Under the pieces are notes generated by a model. The model did no database searches, was not told the origin of the DNA, and saw only the letters and a list, made by a program, of their open reading frames with translations. Of a stretch of 64,000 nucleotides of DNA, positions 24,290 through 33,511 are shown piece after piece; position 1 is the first letter of the stretch, and each line of letters begins with the position of its first letter. This DNA comes from Acidimicrobiales bacterium (GTDB lineage: Bacteria; Actinomycetota; Acidimicrobiia; Acidimicrobiales; AC-14), in assembly GCA_025463925.1 (NCBI GenBank), contig JAODBK010000004.1, positions 1 to 64,000 on the forward strand, given 5' to 3'. The position numbers and the translations under genes were made by a program.

Positions 24290-26272
24290 CTAGTTGACGC
24301 CGGCCGCCGCCTTGAACACCTCGGGAATGAGCCAGCGCGCGATCAGCGGGCCGGCCGGGCCGTCGTAGTGGATGCCGTCCGGTCGGAGCACCACGCCGTC
24401 GACCCGCTGCACGCAACTCGTGGGGCCCGACGGGCACACGTGCATGGCCAGGCCGACGAGCGCCGCGCCCGGGGTGGTCGTCGCGACCCGCCGGTAGATC
24501 GCGTTCACGCAGTCGATGCGCCGGGCTGCCTCGGCCTGGCCGGACACCAGGATCCCGCCGTTGAGGTACGGCGCGTCGAGGATCACGACCGGCGCGCCGC
24601 GCGCACCGAGCACCGCGACCGCGTTGCGCACCTGACCCTCGTACCACGCGTCGAACTCGGGTTGGCACGCGTGGCCCCACACACCGTCGTGCTGGATCTC
24701 CGTGGTGTCCCAGCCGCCGACGAGCAACACGGTGACGTCGGGCACGAACGTCGTGAGGTCGGCCGCCCAGCGGGTGGGCCACGACAGGCACTCCTGGCCC
24801 TGGGTCACCTGCTTCGTCGCCAGCTTGATGCGCCCGCTGCCCCGGGCCACGCCGCACCCGAGGAAGCCGCGGTTGAGCACCGCGTCGATGCCGAACTCGG
24901 ATGCGACCTTGCCCATGCCGACGCCAACCGTCATCGCGACCGAGTCGCCGGCGATCATCAGCCGGCGCGGTTGCACCGGCCCCGGCGTTGACGCCGGTGC
25001 CAGGGTCGTTGCTGCTGCCGGGTTCGCGGCGGCCGGTGGTGCCGGGACGACCGCGCCGGTGCGCCCGGCCGCGCTCGCCACCGCGCTGGCGATCGAGACG
25101 GCCGGCTCGGCGCCGGCGGTCGTCGCGATGAGCGCGACGACCACCGCACCGGCAGCCGCCGGCGTCGCCGCCCACGACCGCCAGCCGGCCAGCGACCCAC
25201 GGCGGATCGGCGTCTCGATCAACCGGTACGAGAGCACCGACACCGCGAGGGTGACGGCGACGCGTGCGACATCGACCGGCAGCCCCGACGAGAGGTGGGT
25301 GCGCTCCGGTGTCATCAGCACGAACACCGGCCAGTGCCACAGGTACACGCCGTAGGAGATGCGGCCCAGCCATTGCAGCGGCCGGACGGACAACGCCCAC
25401 GCCACCGGGCCCGGCGATGGATGGGCCGCGGCCGCGATGACCGCCACGACGGCCAGCCCGCACAACGCGAGGCCGCCCTCGTACAGGCCGTTCGTCTGCC
25501 CGCCGACGGTGGCCCACGCGAACGCCACACCGGCCACGGCGAGCAGGGCTGCGACCTCGACACCGGCCCGCGCCCGAGCCGACCGCACCGGACCGCGGCG
25601 GGCCAGCACGATCGCCAGCGCCGCGCCCATGAGGATCGCGGCCACTCGGGTGTCGGTGCCGTAGTAGACGCGCGACGGATCGCCGCCTCGGTGGTGGAGG
25701 AACACCATGGCGGCCGCCGACGTCGCCGCCAGCGCGGCGGTGACGGCGAGCAGGACCCGCAGCGAGCCGCGGCCGATCCGGAGCACCGCGACGACGACCA
25801 GCGGCCACACCACGTAGAACTGCTCCTCGATCGCCAGCGACCACGTGTGCTGCAGCAGCGACGGGGTCTCGAACGACGCCCAGTAGCCGTGGCCGGCCGA
25901 GATCGAGTGCCAGTTGGCGATGTAGAAGAGCGTCGCCAACCCGTCGTCACGTACCCGCCCGAGGTCGCGGGCCGCGACCCACACGGTGGCTGCGAACGCG
26001 ACGGCCACCAGCACGACGAGCAGCGCCGGCAACAGGCGCCGGGCGCGCCGAGCCCAGAACGCCGCCAGGTGGATGGTGCCGGCGGTGGCGTGCTCGGCCA
26101 GCAGCAGCGAGGTTATGAGGAACCCCGACAGCACGAAGAACGCGTCCACCCCGAGGTAGCCGCCGGTCAGGCGCCCGAGATGGAAGGCCAGCACGCCCGC
26201 GACCGCGACGCCTCGCAGCCCGTCGAGCGCGGGCATGTGCGCCAGATGCGGCCGCTGGCCGTCCCCCTCCAT
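24290..26272 (-). CDS. OafA-like acyltransferase fused to SGNH hydrolase domain
   Basis: A 660-residue two-domain envelope protein. Residues about 1-370 are an acyltransferase-3 domain with about ten membrane segments (LDGLRGVAVAGVLAFHLG near the start, HTWSLAIEEQFYVVWPL in the middle). A Pro/Ala-rich linker follows near residues 410-450. The C-terminal SGNH domain has the GDSVAM nucleophile block, GGWDTTEIQ, and RPDGIHYDG with the Asp-His pair. Such fusions O-acetylate surface sugars. The ATG at 26272 is the first that keeps the GLRG block near the N-terminus. The divergent MsrB starts 31 bp away. The target glycan is unknown. Confidence 0.92.
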   Translation of the reverse strand: MEGDGQRPHLAHMPALDGLRGVAVAGVLAFHLGRLTGGYLGVDAFFVLSGFLITSLLLAEHATAGTIHLAAFWARRARRLLPALLVVLVAVAFAATVWVAARDLGRVRDDGLATLFYIANWHSISAGHGYWASFETPSLLQHTWSLAIEEQFYVVWPLVVVAVLRIGRGSLRVLLAVTAALAATSAAAMVFLHHRGGDPSRVYYGTDTRVAAILMGAALAIVLARRGPVRSARARAGVEVAALLAVAGVAFAWATVGGQTNGLYEGGLALCGLAVVAVIAAAAHPSPGPVAWALSVRPLQWLGRISYGVYLWHWPVFVLMTPERTHLSSGLPVDVARVAVTLAVSVLSYRLIETPIRRGSLAGWRSWAATPAAAGAVVVALIATTAGAEPAVSIASAVASAAGRTGAVVPAPPAAANPAAATTLAPASTPGPVQPRRLMIAGDSVAMTVGVGMGKVASEFGIDAVLNRGFLGCGVARGSGRIKLATKQVTQGQECLSWPTRWAADLTTFVPDVTVLLVGGWDTTEIQHDGVWGHACQPEFDAWYEGQVRNAVAVLGARGAPVVILDAPYLNGGILVSGQAEAARRIDCVNAIYRRVATTTPGAALVGLAMHVCPSGPTSCVQRVDGVVLRPDGIHYDGPAGPLIARWLIPEVFKAAAGVN

Positions 26273-26290
26273 TGGTGGCCCAATGGTACG

Positions 26291-26296
26291 TAGAGT
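26291..26296 (+). promoter_or_regulatory. Likely -10 element for leaderless msrB
   Basis: TAGAGT ends 6 nt before the msrB ATG at 26303, in a 30-bp divergent gap. Confidence 0.5.
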
Positions 26297-26302
26297 TCGG
26301 CC

Positions 26303-26719
26303 ATGTCCGATCAGCGCGACGTCCCGGTTTCCGACGAGGAATGGCACGAGCGACTGACGCCGGCGCAGTACGAGGTGCTCCGTCGGAAGGGCACCGAGCC
26401 GGCGTTCAGTGGCGCATACGCCCACTCCAAGGACGACGGCATGTACCACTGCGCCGGGTGCGGCGCCGCCTTGTTCTCCTCCGACACCAAGTTCGAGTCG
26501 GGCACCGGATGGCCGAGCTTCACCGAGCCGGTGGTCGCCGAGGCGGTCGAGCTCCACGAGGACCGGAGCCACGGGATGGTCCGCACCGAGGTCACCTGTC
26601 GGCGGTGTGGCGGCCACCTCGGCCACGTGTTCCCGGACGGCCCGGGCCCGGACGGCCAGCGCTACTGCATCAACTCGCTGTCACTCGAGATGGAGCCCGC
26701 CGATGCCGGTCGCGACTGA
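26303..26719 (+). CDS. msrB: Peptide methionine-(R)-S-oxide reductase MsrB
   Basis: A 138-residue MsrB that reduces the R epimer of methionine sulfoxide. Zinc ligands are C50, C53, C99 and C102 (CAGC and CRRC), and the catalytic Cys is C122 in [16 protein letters not shown] and [12 protein letters not shown] are family signatures. The catalytic residue is Cys, not Sec, although the genome appears to make selenoproteins. The 3' end overlaps the following SDR gene by 17 nt, so they are cotranscribed, though no functional link is evident. Confidence 0.95.
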   Translation: MSDQRDVPVSDEEWHERLTPAQYEVLRRKGTEPAFSGAYAHSKDDGMYHCAGCGAALFSSDTKFESGTGWPSFTEPVVAEAVELHEDRSHGMVRTEVTCRRCGGHLGHVFPDGPGPDGQRYCINSLSLEMEPADAGRD

Positions 26720-27482
26720 CCGCCTTCTCGAGGGCCGGGCGGCACTGATCACCGGCGCGGCGTCCGGCCAGGGCCGAGCGGCGTCGGTGCTGTTCGCCGA
26801 GCACGGCGCGTCCATCTGCGTCGCCGACATCAACGACGACGGCTCCAAGGAGACGGTGGCGATGGTCGAGGCGGTCGGCGGCCGGGCGGTCGCCGTCCAC
26901 GCCGACGTGTCCGACGCCGCCGACGCGGTCGCGATGGTCGACGCCGGCATGGACGCGTTCGGCCGGCTCGACGTCCTGTACAACAACGCCGCGATCCAGA
27001 TGTCCGGTCGGCTCGTCGACTGCACCGAGCAGCAGTGGGACGACACCATCGGCACCAACCTCACCGCGGTCTTCCGCACCTGCCGGGCTGCGATCCCGAA
27101 GATGCTCGCCGGCGAGGGCGGCTCGATCATCTCGACTGCGTCCGTGCTCGGGCTCATCGGCTCCGAGGGCTACGCCGCCTACGGCGCGTCGAAAGCCGGG
27201 CTGGTCGCGCTCACCCGCCAGATCGCGGTCGAGTTCGGCCCCAAGGTCCGGGCCAACGTGATCGCGCCCGGCTCGATCGACACGCCTCGCTTCCGGAAAG
27301 TCGCCGAGGAGATGCCGGACCCGCAAGGGTTCCTCGACGGCCTGACCGCCACCATCCCGCTGCACCGGCTGGGGCAGGCGGGCGACGTCGCCGGGATCGC
27401 GCTGTTCCTCGCCAGCGACCTCTCCTCGTACACGTCCGGCGCGGTGATTCCCGCCGACGGCGGACTGGCGGCGTACCGGTGA
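26703..27482 (+). CDS. Short-chain dehydrogenase/reductase
   Basis: A 259-residue SDR with TGAASGQG (cofactor loop, residues 18-25), ADIND after the second strand (NAD-type acidic residue), NNAAIQ, catalytic Ser in STASVLG and YGASK. Ends [10 protein letters not shown], as usual. It overlaps the MsrB end by 17 nt and the next SDR start by 4 nt. The neighbour at 27479 is a second SDR, and both precede an amidohydrolase, suggesting one catabolic operon acting on a hydroxylated substrate. Confidence 0.92.
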   Translation: MPVATDRLLEGRAALITGAASGQGRAASVLFAEHGASICVADINDDGSKETVAMVEAVGGRAVAVHADVSDAADAVAMVDAGMDAFGRLDVLYNNAAIQMSGRLVDCTEQQWDDTIGTNLTAVFRTCRAAIPKMLAGEGGSIISTASVLGLIGSEGYAAYGASKAGLVALTRQIAVEFGPKVRANVIAPGSIDTPRFRKVAEEMPDPQGFLDGLTATIPLHRLGQAGDVAGIALFLASDLSSYTSGAVIPADGGLAAYR

Positions 27483-28237
27483 GCGGCGCGAGCGAGCAGG
27501 TCGCGATCGTCGCCGGCGGCGCGTCGGGATTGGGTGAGGCCATCGCCCACGGTCTGGCGGCTCGCGGTGATCGCGTCCTCGTCGCGGACATCGACGGTGA
27601 GGGCGCGGCGCGCGTCGCCAAGTCGATCGGCGACACCGCGGAGGCCCACGAGGCCGACATCCGCGTCGACCGCGACGTCGAGCGGCTCATCGCCGCGGCC
27701 GCCGATGCCGGCGGGCTGCACAGCCTCGTCCTGAGCGCCGCGGTCGAGACGCGGGCCAGCATCGTCGACTGCACCGACGACGACTGGCAGCGCGTCGTCG
27801 ACACCAACCTCAAGGGCGCGTTCCTCTGCTTGCGCCGCGGCATCCCGCTCATGGTGGCGAGTGGCGGTGGCGGGGTCGTCGCCCTCGGTTCGGTGCTCGG
27901 GTCGATCGTGGCGCCGCAGTACGCCGCGTACTGCGCGTCGAAGACGGCGCTCGTCAACCTCTGCAAGCAGGCGGCGATCGAGCACGCGCCCGACGGAGTC
28001 CGGGTAAACGTGGTGTCGCCGTCGGCGTGCGAGGCCGGGCTGTTCATGCAGGTGACCTCGATGGCGCCCGACCCGGACGCGGTGCGGAGGATGGTCGCGT
28101 CGAACACGCCGATGAAGCGGCTCGGCACCGCGGCGGACGTCGTCAACGCGGTGCTGTTCCTCACGTCGGAGCAGTCGAGCTACATCAGCGGCGCGGTGAT
28201 CCCGCTCGACGGCGGCATGGCCGCCCGTCGCAGCTGA
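27479..28237 (+). CDS. Short-chain dehydrogenase/reductase
   Basis: A 252-residue SDR from a GTG overlapping the upstream stop (GTGA). Motifs: AGGASGLG, VADIDGE, LSAAVE in place of NNAG, catalytic Ser in GSVLGSI and YCASK. The change of NNAG to LSAA is a deviation near the cofactor and substrate region. It ends SGAVIPLDGG. Ten nt separate it from the downstream amidohydrolase. Sequence similarity to the 26703 SDR suggests an old tandem duplication. Confidence 0.9.
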   Translation: MSGASEQVAIVAGGASGLGEAIAHGLAARGDRVLVADIDGEGAARVAKSIGDTAEAHEADIRVDRDVERLIAAAADAGGLHSLVLSAAVETRASIVDCTDDDWQRVVDTNLKGAFLCLRRGIPLMVASGGGGVVALGSVLGSIVAPQYAAYCASKTALVNLCKQAAIEHAPDGVRVNVVSPSACEAGLFMQVTSMAPDPDAVRRMVASNTPMKRLGTAADVVNAVLFLTSEQSSYISGAVIPLDGGMAARRS

Positions 28238-28247
28238 GGAACGAGTC

Positions 28248-29306
28248 GTGCGCGACGGCCACCGCGTGCTCGACGCCGACGCCCACGTCGTCGAGCCCGC
28301 GATCTGGGGCGACGCGCTGCCGGCAGGGGCCTGGCCGATGGACCTGCCGCCGACGACGCCGTCGGTGATGTGCGGCGACGGTGCAGTGATCGCCGACCAG
28401 CTCGAGCACGGCTTCGACGCGCCGTCGTACCTGCGGGCGATGGACGCGCAGGGCATCGACGCCGTCGTGCTCTACCCGTCGATGGGATTGTTCGTGCCGT
28501 TCCAGCCGACGCTCGATGCCACAGGGTCGGCGGCGGCGTGCCGGGCCTACAACGACTGGATGGCGTCGTACTGCGCGACCGATCCGGGCCGGCTGGCAGG
28601 CGTCGGGCTCGTGCCGATGATCGACCCGCACCTCGCCGCAGTCGTCGCGGCCGAGGCCGCCGCGCTCGGGCTGGTCGGCGTGCTGGTGCGACCCAACCAG
28701 CTCTACGGGCGCAACCTCGGCGACGCCGCGTACGACCCGTTGTACGACGCGGTGGCCGGAAGCGACGTCGTCCTGGCCGTGCACGAGGGGCTCGGCGTGC
28801 TGGCACCGACGATCGGCGACCGCTTCCCCGGCTCGTTCTCGTTGCGCCACGCGTGCTCGCATCCGATGGAGCAGATGGCCTCGCTGGCGAGCCTGTTCCT
28901 CGAGGGCGCGCTCGAGCGGCACCCGTCGATGCGGGTGGCGTTCCTGGAGTCCGGCACCGGCTGGCTGCCGTACTGGCTCGCCCGGCTCGACGGGCATCGC
29001 GAGTGGATGGCCGCCACCGAGTGCGCCGGGCTGTCGCTGTCGCCGTCGGAGTACTTCGCCCGGCAGTGCGCGATCTGCACCGATCCCGACGACCCGCTGG
29101 CGGCATGGGTCGCGGGCGAGGTCGGCGCCGACCACGTGATGTGGGCCAGCGACTTCCCGCACCCCGACGCGCTCTTCCCGAACGCGGTCGACGCGTTCCT
29201 GAAGGAGTCCCACGAGCACGGCCTGACCGGCGCCGACCTCGACGCCGTCCTGTGGTCGACCCCCGCACGGTTCTACCGCCTCGACCCCCGCTTTTCGCGT
29301 CGCTGA
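28248..29306 (+). CDS. Amidohydrolase family 2 protein
   Basis: A 352-residue TIM-barrel metal hydrolase from a GTG at 28248. The N-terminal metal motif is VLDADAHVVEP; later come VVLAVHEGLG, HPSMRVAFLESGTGWLPYWL and the Asp strand HVMWASDFPHPD. This pattern (LESG.GW.P.W.) is common in actinobacterial amidohydrolases annotated as decarboxylases of aromatic acid intermediates. It is the last gene of the msrB-SDR-SDR run. The 3' end overlaps an inverted repeat that probably separates it from convergent YqgE. Confidence 0.92.
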   Translation: MRDGHRVLDADAHVVEPAIWGDALPAGAWPMDLPPTTPSVMCGDGAVIADQLEHGFDAPSYLRAMDAQGIDAVVLYPSMGLFVPFQPTLDATGSAAACRAYNDWMASYCATDPGRLAGVGLVPMIDPHLAAVVAAEAAALGLVGVLVRPNQLYGRNLGDAAYDPLYDAVAGSDVVLAVHEGLGVLAPTIGDRFPGSFSLRHACSHPMEQMASLASLFLEGALERHPSMRVAFLESGTGWLPYWLARLDGHREWMAATECAGLSLSPSEYFARQCAICTDPDDPLAAWVAGEVGADHVMWASDFPHPDALFPNAVDAFLKESHEHGLTGADLDAVLWSTPARFYRLDPRFSRR

Positions 29307-29338
29307 AGCGCGGTATTCGCGCTCGGGGGACGCGAAAA
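29292..29338. terminator. Nested inverted repeat between convergent genes
   Basis: Outer arms TTTTCGCGTC (29292-29301) and GACGCGAAAA (29329-29338) enclose an inner stem AGCGCG/CGCGCT with loop GTATT. The symmetric A/T ends could serve both convergent transcripts. Confidence 0.6.
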
Positions 29339-29352
29339 ACCAGGTTGTCGCG

Positions 29353-29907
29353 TCAGTTCATCGACGGGTCATCGGGGAACGCCGCGAACAGCGCGAGGTC
29401 GCCGGGCTGGCGCCGCAACACGACGCGCCAGAGCGCGTCCGGGTCCGGCGACAGCGCGTCGGCCGGGTCGGCGTGGACCACGAACCACGCGCCCTGCTCG
29501 ATCTCCTCCTCGAGCTGGCCCGGTCCCCAGCCGGCGTACCCGGCGAAGATGCGCACGCCGTCGAGCCGCGGGCCGCGGCCGTCCGGCTCCCAGTCGAGGT
29601 CGAGGATCCCGACATCGGCGAGCACCGGCGTGACCACGCCGTCGGCCGCGGCGTCGGCGCGGGCCAGCCCGATGGCCGCCGTCCGCTCGACCGGACCGCC
29701 GACGAACACCACCGGCGGGTCGGCGGCGCGCGCCGCCCACTCCGGCAGGGCGTCGACCAGTCCGGTGTCGCTCGGCCGATTGAGGATGATCCCGACGGCG
29801 CCGTCGTCGTTGGCCTCGAGCAGCAGCACCACGGTCCGCTCGAAGTTCGGGTCGCCCAACATGGGTGTCGCCACCAGGAGGCGCCCCCGACCGGGCTCGA
29901 CCGTCAT
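29353..29907 (-). CDS. YqgE/AlgH family protein
   Basis: A 184-residue YqgE/AlgH protein: GRLLVATPMLGDPNFERTVV at the start, GAVGIILNRPS, VFVGGPVER, and RIFAGYAGWGPGQLEEEI near 120-138. This family is widespread and of unclear biochemical function; in Pseudomonas it was linked to alginate control. The ATG at 29907 overlaps the TetR stop by 4 nt, so it is translationally coupled to that regulator, although a functional tie is doubtful. Confidence 0.92.
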   Translation of the reverse strand: MTVEPGRGRLLVATPMLGDPNFERTVVLLLEANDDGAVGIILNRPSDTGLVDALPEWAARAADPPVVFVGGPVERTAAIGLARADAAADGVVTPVLADVGILDLDWEPDGRGPRLDGVRIFAGYAGWGPGQLEEEIEQGAWFVVHADPADALSPDPDALWRVVLRRQPGDLALFAAFPDDPSMN

Positions 29908-30536
29908 CGGCCAATCATGCCGCGGGCGCGGCCGATGGAGCGATGCGCGGCGCGCCGGTCGTCGCCATAGCCGACGAGGAGGTTGAGCGACGCCCCCGCG
30001 AGGGACTCGCTGGCCTGGTCGAGCTCCAGGAAGCCGGTGAGGTGCAGCGCGACCAGCCCGTGGGTGACGGCCCAGATCTGCGTGGCCAGCTCCACCGCGT
30101 CGGCGGGGGAGAGCCGCCCGGCGTCGATGCACCGCTGGATGCTGGTGACGAGCGTCTGGAAGGTCTCGATGCCGCTCGCCGCGTCCTCGAGATCGATCGG
30201 CTGTTCCATGAACATGGCGCGGTAGAGGTTCGGGTTCGTGATCGCGTTGGTGAAGTACGCCCAGCCCAGGAGCGACAGGTGCGTCACGGGATCGCGGCTG
30301 GTCGCGACGCCGTTCATGTGCTCGGCGAGCCTGGCGAACCCCTCGCGGCGCACTTCGCGGCGCAACTCGTTCATCCCGCCGAAGTGGGTGTAGATCGCCA
30401 TCGTCGACGTGCCGACCTCATCAGCCAGTCGGCGCAGCGTCAGCGCGCCCTCCGTCGCCAGGAGGCGGGCCGCGGTCTCGATCAACGTGGTCCGGACCGC
30501 CGGATCGGCGACTTTGGGGCTCACCCTCGACACCAT
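29904..30536 (-). CDS. TetR-family regulator (WHG-type C-terminal domain)
   Basis: A 210-residue regulator. The HTH covers residues about 14-58 (LIETAARLLATEGALTLRRL, then EVGTSTMAIYTHFGG). The C-terminal domain contains ELATQIWAVTHGLVALHLTG, the W-HG pattern that names this TetR subgroup. It is divergent from a carotenoid cleavage oxygenase with 59 bp between starts, and two perfect inverted repeats in that gap are the likely operator. Probable role: repressor of the oxygenase and of itself. Confidence 0.93.
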   Translation of the reverse strand: MVSRVSPKVADPAVRTTLIETAARLLATEGALTLRRLADEVGTSTMAIYTHFGGMNELRREVRREGFARLAEHMNGVATSRDPVTHLSLLGWAYFTNAITNPNLYRAMFMEQPIDLEDAASGIETFQTLVTSIQRCIDAGRLSPADAVELATQIWAVTHGLVALHLTGFLELDQASESLAGASLNLLVGYGDDRRAAHRSIGRARGMIGR

Positions 30537-30539
30537 GCC

Positions 30540-30566
30540 ATAGCAGTGCTATAGGTTATCCATAAC
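30540..30566. promoter_or_regulatory. Two adjacent palindromes, TetR operator candidates
   Basis: ATAGCA-G-TGCTAT (30540-30552) and GTTAT-CC-ATAAC (30555-30566) are both perfect inverted repeats, AT-rich in a GC-rich region, in the gap between divergent tetR and the carotenoid oxygenase gene. Confidence 0.65.
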
Positions 30567-30595
30567 GGCGCGATGAATCGTCCACTGGAGGACCC

Positions 30596-32044
30596 GTGAA
30601 CCTGTCGACCGGCAACCGCTACCTCGACGGCAACTTCGGCCCGGTCCGGGAGGAGCTCACGGTCGACGACCTCCCGGTCGTCGGGTCGATGCCCGAGTTC
30701 CTGGACGGGCGCTACCTCCGCAACGGCCCGAACCCGGTGACCGACCCCGATCCCGCGGCCTACCACTGGTTCACCGGCGCCGGCATGGTGCACGGCCTGC
30801 GCATCGAGGCCGGCCGCGCTCGCTGGTACCGCAACCGGTGGGTCCGCAGCGCCGCGGTGGCCCGAGCGCTCGGCGAGCAGCCGCGTCCCGGTCCGGTGCA
30901 CGCCGGATTCGACTTCTCGCCCAACACCCACGTCATCGGCCACGCCGGCCGCACGCTCGCGATCGTGGAAGGCGGCGGCAATCCCTACGAGTTGACCGAC
31001 GAGCTCGACACGATCGGTCCCAACGACTTCGACGGCACCCTGCCCGGCGGGTACACCGCCCATCCGTTGCGCGACCCCGAGAGCGGCGAGCTGCACGCCA
31101 TCTCGTACTACTGGGGCTGGGGCCCGAAGGTGCAGTACACCGTGGTAGGCCGCGACGGCCGGGTGCGCCGCGTCGTCGACATCGAGGTCGAGGGCGGCCC
31201 GATGATGCACTCGTTCTCGCTCACAGAGAGCCACGTCGTCATCTACGACCTGCCGGTGACCTTCGACGTCGAGGGCACGGCCGGGCTGGTGCCGAAGGCG
31301 ATCGCCAAGCCGTTCACGTCGATCGCGTCGCGCATGGCCGGGCGGCCGACGCCGAAGGTGATCGCCACCCGCATCAACCGGCGCGCCAGCGCGGTCGACA
31401 CGCCCTTCCCGTACGCGTGGAACCCGGAGCATCCGGCTCGGGTCGGCGTGATGGATCGCGACGACGACACCGGCGCGGTGCGATGGTTCGACGTCGAGCC
31501 GTGCTACGTGTACCACCCGCTCAACGCATACGACGACGGCGAGCGGATCGTGCTCGACGTCGTGCGGCACCCCAAGATGTTCGACACCGACCGCCACGGT
31601 CCCAACGAAGGCGCGCCCACCTTCGACCGCTGGACCGTCGACCTCACCGCCGGCAAAGTGCTCGAGGAACGGCTCGATGACCGGGGGCAGGAGTTCCCCC
31701 GCGTCGACGAGCGCGTGGTCGGGCGCCGGCACCGCTACGGCTACGCGTCCGGGTTCGAGGCCGGCATTCTCAACAGTGGCGTCGTCTACAAGCACGACCT
31801 CGTGTCCGGCGCGAGCGAGCAGCGGTCGTTCGGAGCCGGCCACGCCGCCGACGAGTTCGTGTTCGTGCCGGCGAGTGGCGCGGCCGCCGAGGACGACGGC
31901 GTGTTGATGGGGTTCGTGTACGACGTCGCCGCCGACCGCAGCGCGCTCGAAGTCCTCGACGCGCAGACGCTGGAGTCGGTTGCGACGGTGGCGCTGCCCA
32001 CCCGTGTGCCCCACGGCTTCCACGGCAGCTGGATCCCTACCTGA
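30596..32044 (+). CDS. Carotenoid cleavage oxygenase family protein
   Basis: A 482-residue RPE65/CCD-family non-heme iron oxygenase. The four iron-binding histidines are visible at H156 (GYTAHPLRD), H205 (MMHSFSLTE), H305 (YVYHPLNAY) and H476 (PHGFHGSW). The N-terminus has GRYLRNGPNP and HWFTGAGMVHG, family hallmarks. Substrates in this family include carotenoids, apocarotenoids and stilbenes. The GTG at 30596 follows GGAGG closely. The divergent TetR gene with its palindromes probably controls it. The last 8 nt overlap the convergent secreted LVIVD protein. Confidence 0.95.
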   Translation: MNLSTGNRYLDGNFGPVREELTVDDLPVVGSMPEFLDGRYLRNGPNPVTDPDPAAYHWFTGAGMVHGLRIEAGRARWYRNRWVRSAAVARALGEQPRPGPVHAGFDFSPNTHVIGHAGRTLAIVEGGGNPYELTDELDTIGPNDFDGTLPGGYTAHPLRDPESGELHAISYYWGWGPKVQYTVVGRDGRVRRVVDIEVEGGPMMHSFSLTESHVVIYDLPVTFDVEGTAGLVPKAIAKPFTSIASRMAGRPTPKVIATRINRRASAVDTPFPYAWNPEHPARVGVMDRDDDTGAVRWFDVEPCYVYHPLNAYDDGERIVLDVVRHPKMFDTDRHGPNEGAPTFDRWTVDLTAGKVLEERLDDRGQEFPRVDERVVGRRHRYGYASGFEAGILNSGVVYKHDLVSGASEQRSFGAGHAADEFVFVPASGAAAEDDGVLMGFVYDVAADRSALEVLDAQTLESVATVALPTRVPHGFHGSWIPT

Positions 32045-33452
32045 GGAGGTTCGCCACTCCGTTGGTGAGCTTGACCTCGAAGAAGCCGCGATTGCCGTCG
32101 GTGTACCAGACCTCGCCGCGATCCGGCGCGAACGCCGGCGCCGACATCGCCCAGTTGCCGCTCTTGTCGTTCATCGGCGCGTTGAAGTAGGCGACTTCGC
32201 GCGGGTGGTACGGGTCCTCGATGTCGAAGACCCGCAGGCCCGACGTGATGAAGGAGCAGGCGACCACGCGGGGATCGTCGCGCCGCGGCACCGCGCAGTA
32301 GTGCCCGGCGGTGCCCTGGGCGGGCGTCGAGAACCCCGGGTCGTGGGCGATCTGCGCTCGGTTCGCCGGCATGTGCACCTCGAGGCGGATGTTCGAGATG
32401 ACCTTGGGGTGGCGAACATCGGCGATGTCGATGATGCGCGCCGCGCCGACCGACGCCTTCGGGTCCATCGAGACACCGGCGATGCCGTTCCCGGTCGACG
32501 CGTACTCGTCGATCTCGACGAGGAAGGGATGCCCGCCGATGGTGACGGGGATCGGCACCTGCGGCAGGCTCACCGTCTTCCACGTCAATGAGCTGAGCTG
32601 CCGGACGCTCGGGACGCGCACCCGACGCTGCACCTGGCTGACGTCGAGGATGTACAACCCGGGCTTGGTCGTCGGGTCGCCGTAGTAGAGGGTGTTGCCG
32701 TCGGCGCTGATGTTGAGACCGTGCGGGTGGAACTCGGTGCTCGACCACACGGTGACCGGCACCGACGGATTGGTGACGTCGATCGCGGTCAACGTGCCGG
32801 TCGGCGACGCGACCCAGAACGTCCTTCCGTCGGGTGAGAACGCGCCCTCGTGACCGGCGACGCCGAGCGGGAGACTCGCCTTCAGCACGGGATGGCGGCA
32901 GTCCCGGCTGACGTCGTACAGGTCGAACACCGACGGGTAGGTCGCCAAGTTGCCGAGGTCGGCGGCGAGCAGGCCGCGCGTGACGTTGAGGCTCAGCGAT
33001 TCGTGCGGCGACTGCATCGCCGGCGTGCGCAGAACGTCGGACCGCACCGGGTGGGCGGGGGCGGCCATGTCGAGGACCCACACGCCGCTGGTGTCGCTCG
33101 CCTTCGTGAGGAACACCGTCGGGAACATCAGCGTGCTGTCGAAGTACGCGCACTCGTGGCCATGGATGTCGCGGTAGCGCTGCACGCGGAACCCGCCGGT
33201 GCGGCCGTAGCGCGTGATCATCTCGGTGTTGCAGGTGATGCCCTTGGCGGCCCGCCCGCTGTCGACATCGGCGCCGCTCAGTCGCCCCTGCATCCCCGAC
33301 TCCGGGCGCGATCCCGACCCGCAGATCGCCCGCGGTGTGGGGCCCGGGTCGACCGCCGGGGGCGACACCGCGCCCGCGGTCAAGGGGATCGCGGACAGCA
33401 GGAGCGCCGACGCGACCGCAAGGACCAGCAGCCGGTGGGGCACCTTGGGCAC
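32037..33452 (-). CDS. Secreted LVIVD-repeat (beta-propeller) protein
   Basis: A 471-residue exported protein. Residues 1-28 are a signal peptide (basic KVPHR, hydrophobic LLVLAVASALLLSAIPL, cleavage near AGA-VS). The body consists of repeated blades with VWVLDMAAP, LTAIDVTNP, LYILDV, RIIDIADVRHPKVI and LRVFDIEDPYHPREV, matching LVIVD-type repeats that form a propeller. Several Cys (CNTEM, HECAYF, HYCAVP) may form disulfides. No catalytic motif is visible. It converges on the carotenoid oxygenase; a role outside the membrane is clear, but the partner is unknown. Confidence 0.85.
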   Translation of the reverse strand: MPKVPHRLLVLAVASALLLSAIPLTAGAVSPPAVDPGPTPRAICGSGSRPESGMQGRLSGADVDSGRAAKGITCNTEMITRYGRTGGFRVQRYRDIHGHECAYFDSTLMFPTVFLTKASDTSGVWVLDMAAPAHPVRSDVLRTPAMQSPHESLSLNVTRGLLAADLGNLATYPSVFDLYDVSRDCRHPVLKASLPLGVAGHEGAFSPDGRTFWVASPTGTLTAIDVTNPSVPVTVWSSTEFHPHGLNISADGNTLYYGDPTTKPGLYILDVSQVQRRVRVPSVRQLSSLTWKTVSLPQVPIPVTIGGHPFLVEIDEYASTGNGIAGVSMDPKASVGAARIIDIADVRHPKVISNIRLEVHMPANRAQIAHDPGFSTPAQGTAGHYCAVPRRDDPRVVACSFITSGLRVFDIEDPYHPREVAYFNAPMNDKSGNWAMSAPAFAPDRGEVWYTDGNRGFFEVKLTNGVANLLR

Positions 33453-33511
33453 GTCAGTCGGTTCGGCGCTCGGACGGGCCCTTCCTGCCTGACCAAATAA
33501 GGTGTGAGGGC

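Noticed and set aside
26303-26719. MsrB as a third selenoprotein
   Set aside because: The catalytic position is an ordinary TGC codon (C122) and there is no in-frame TGA.
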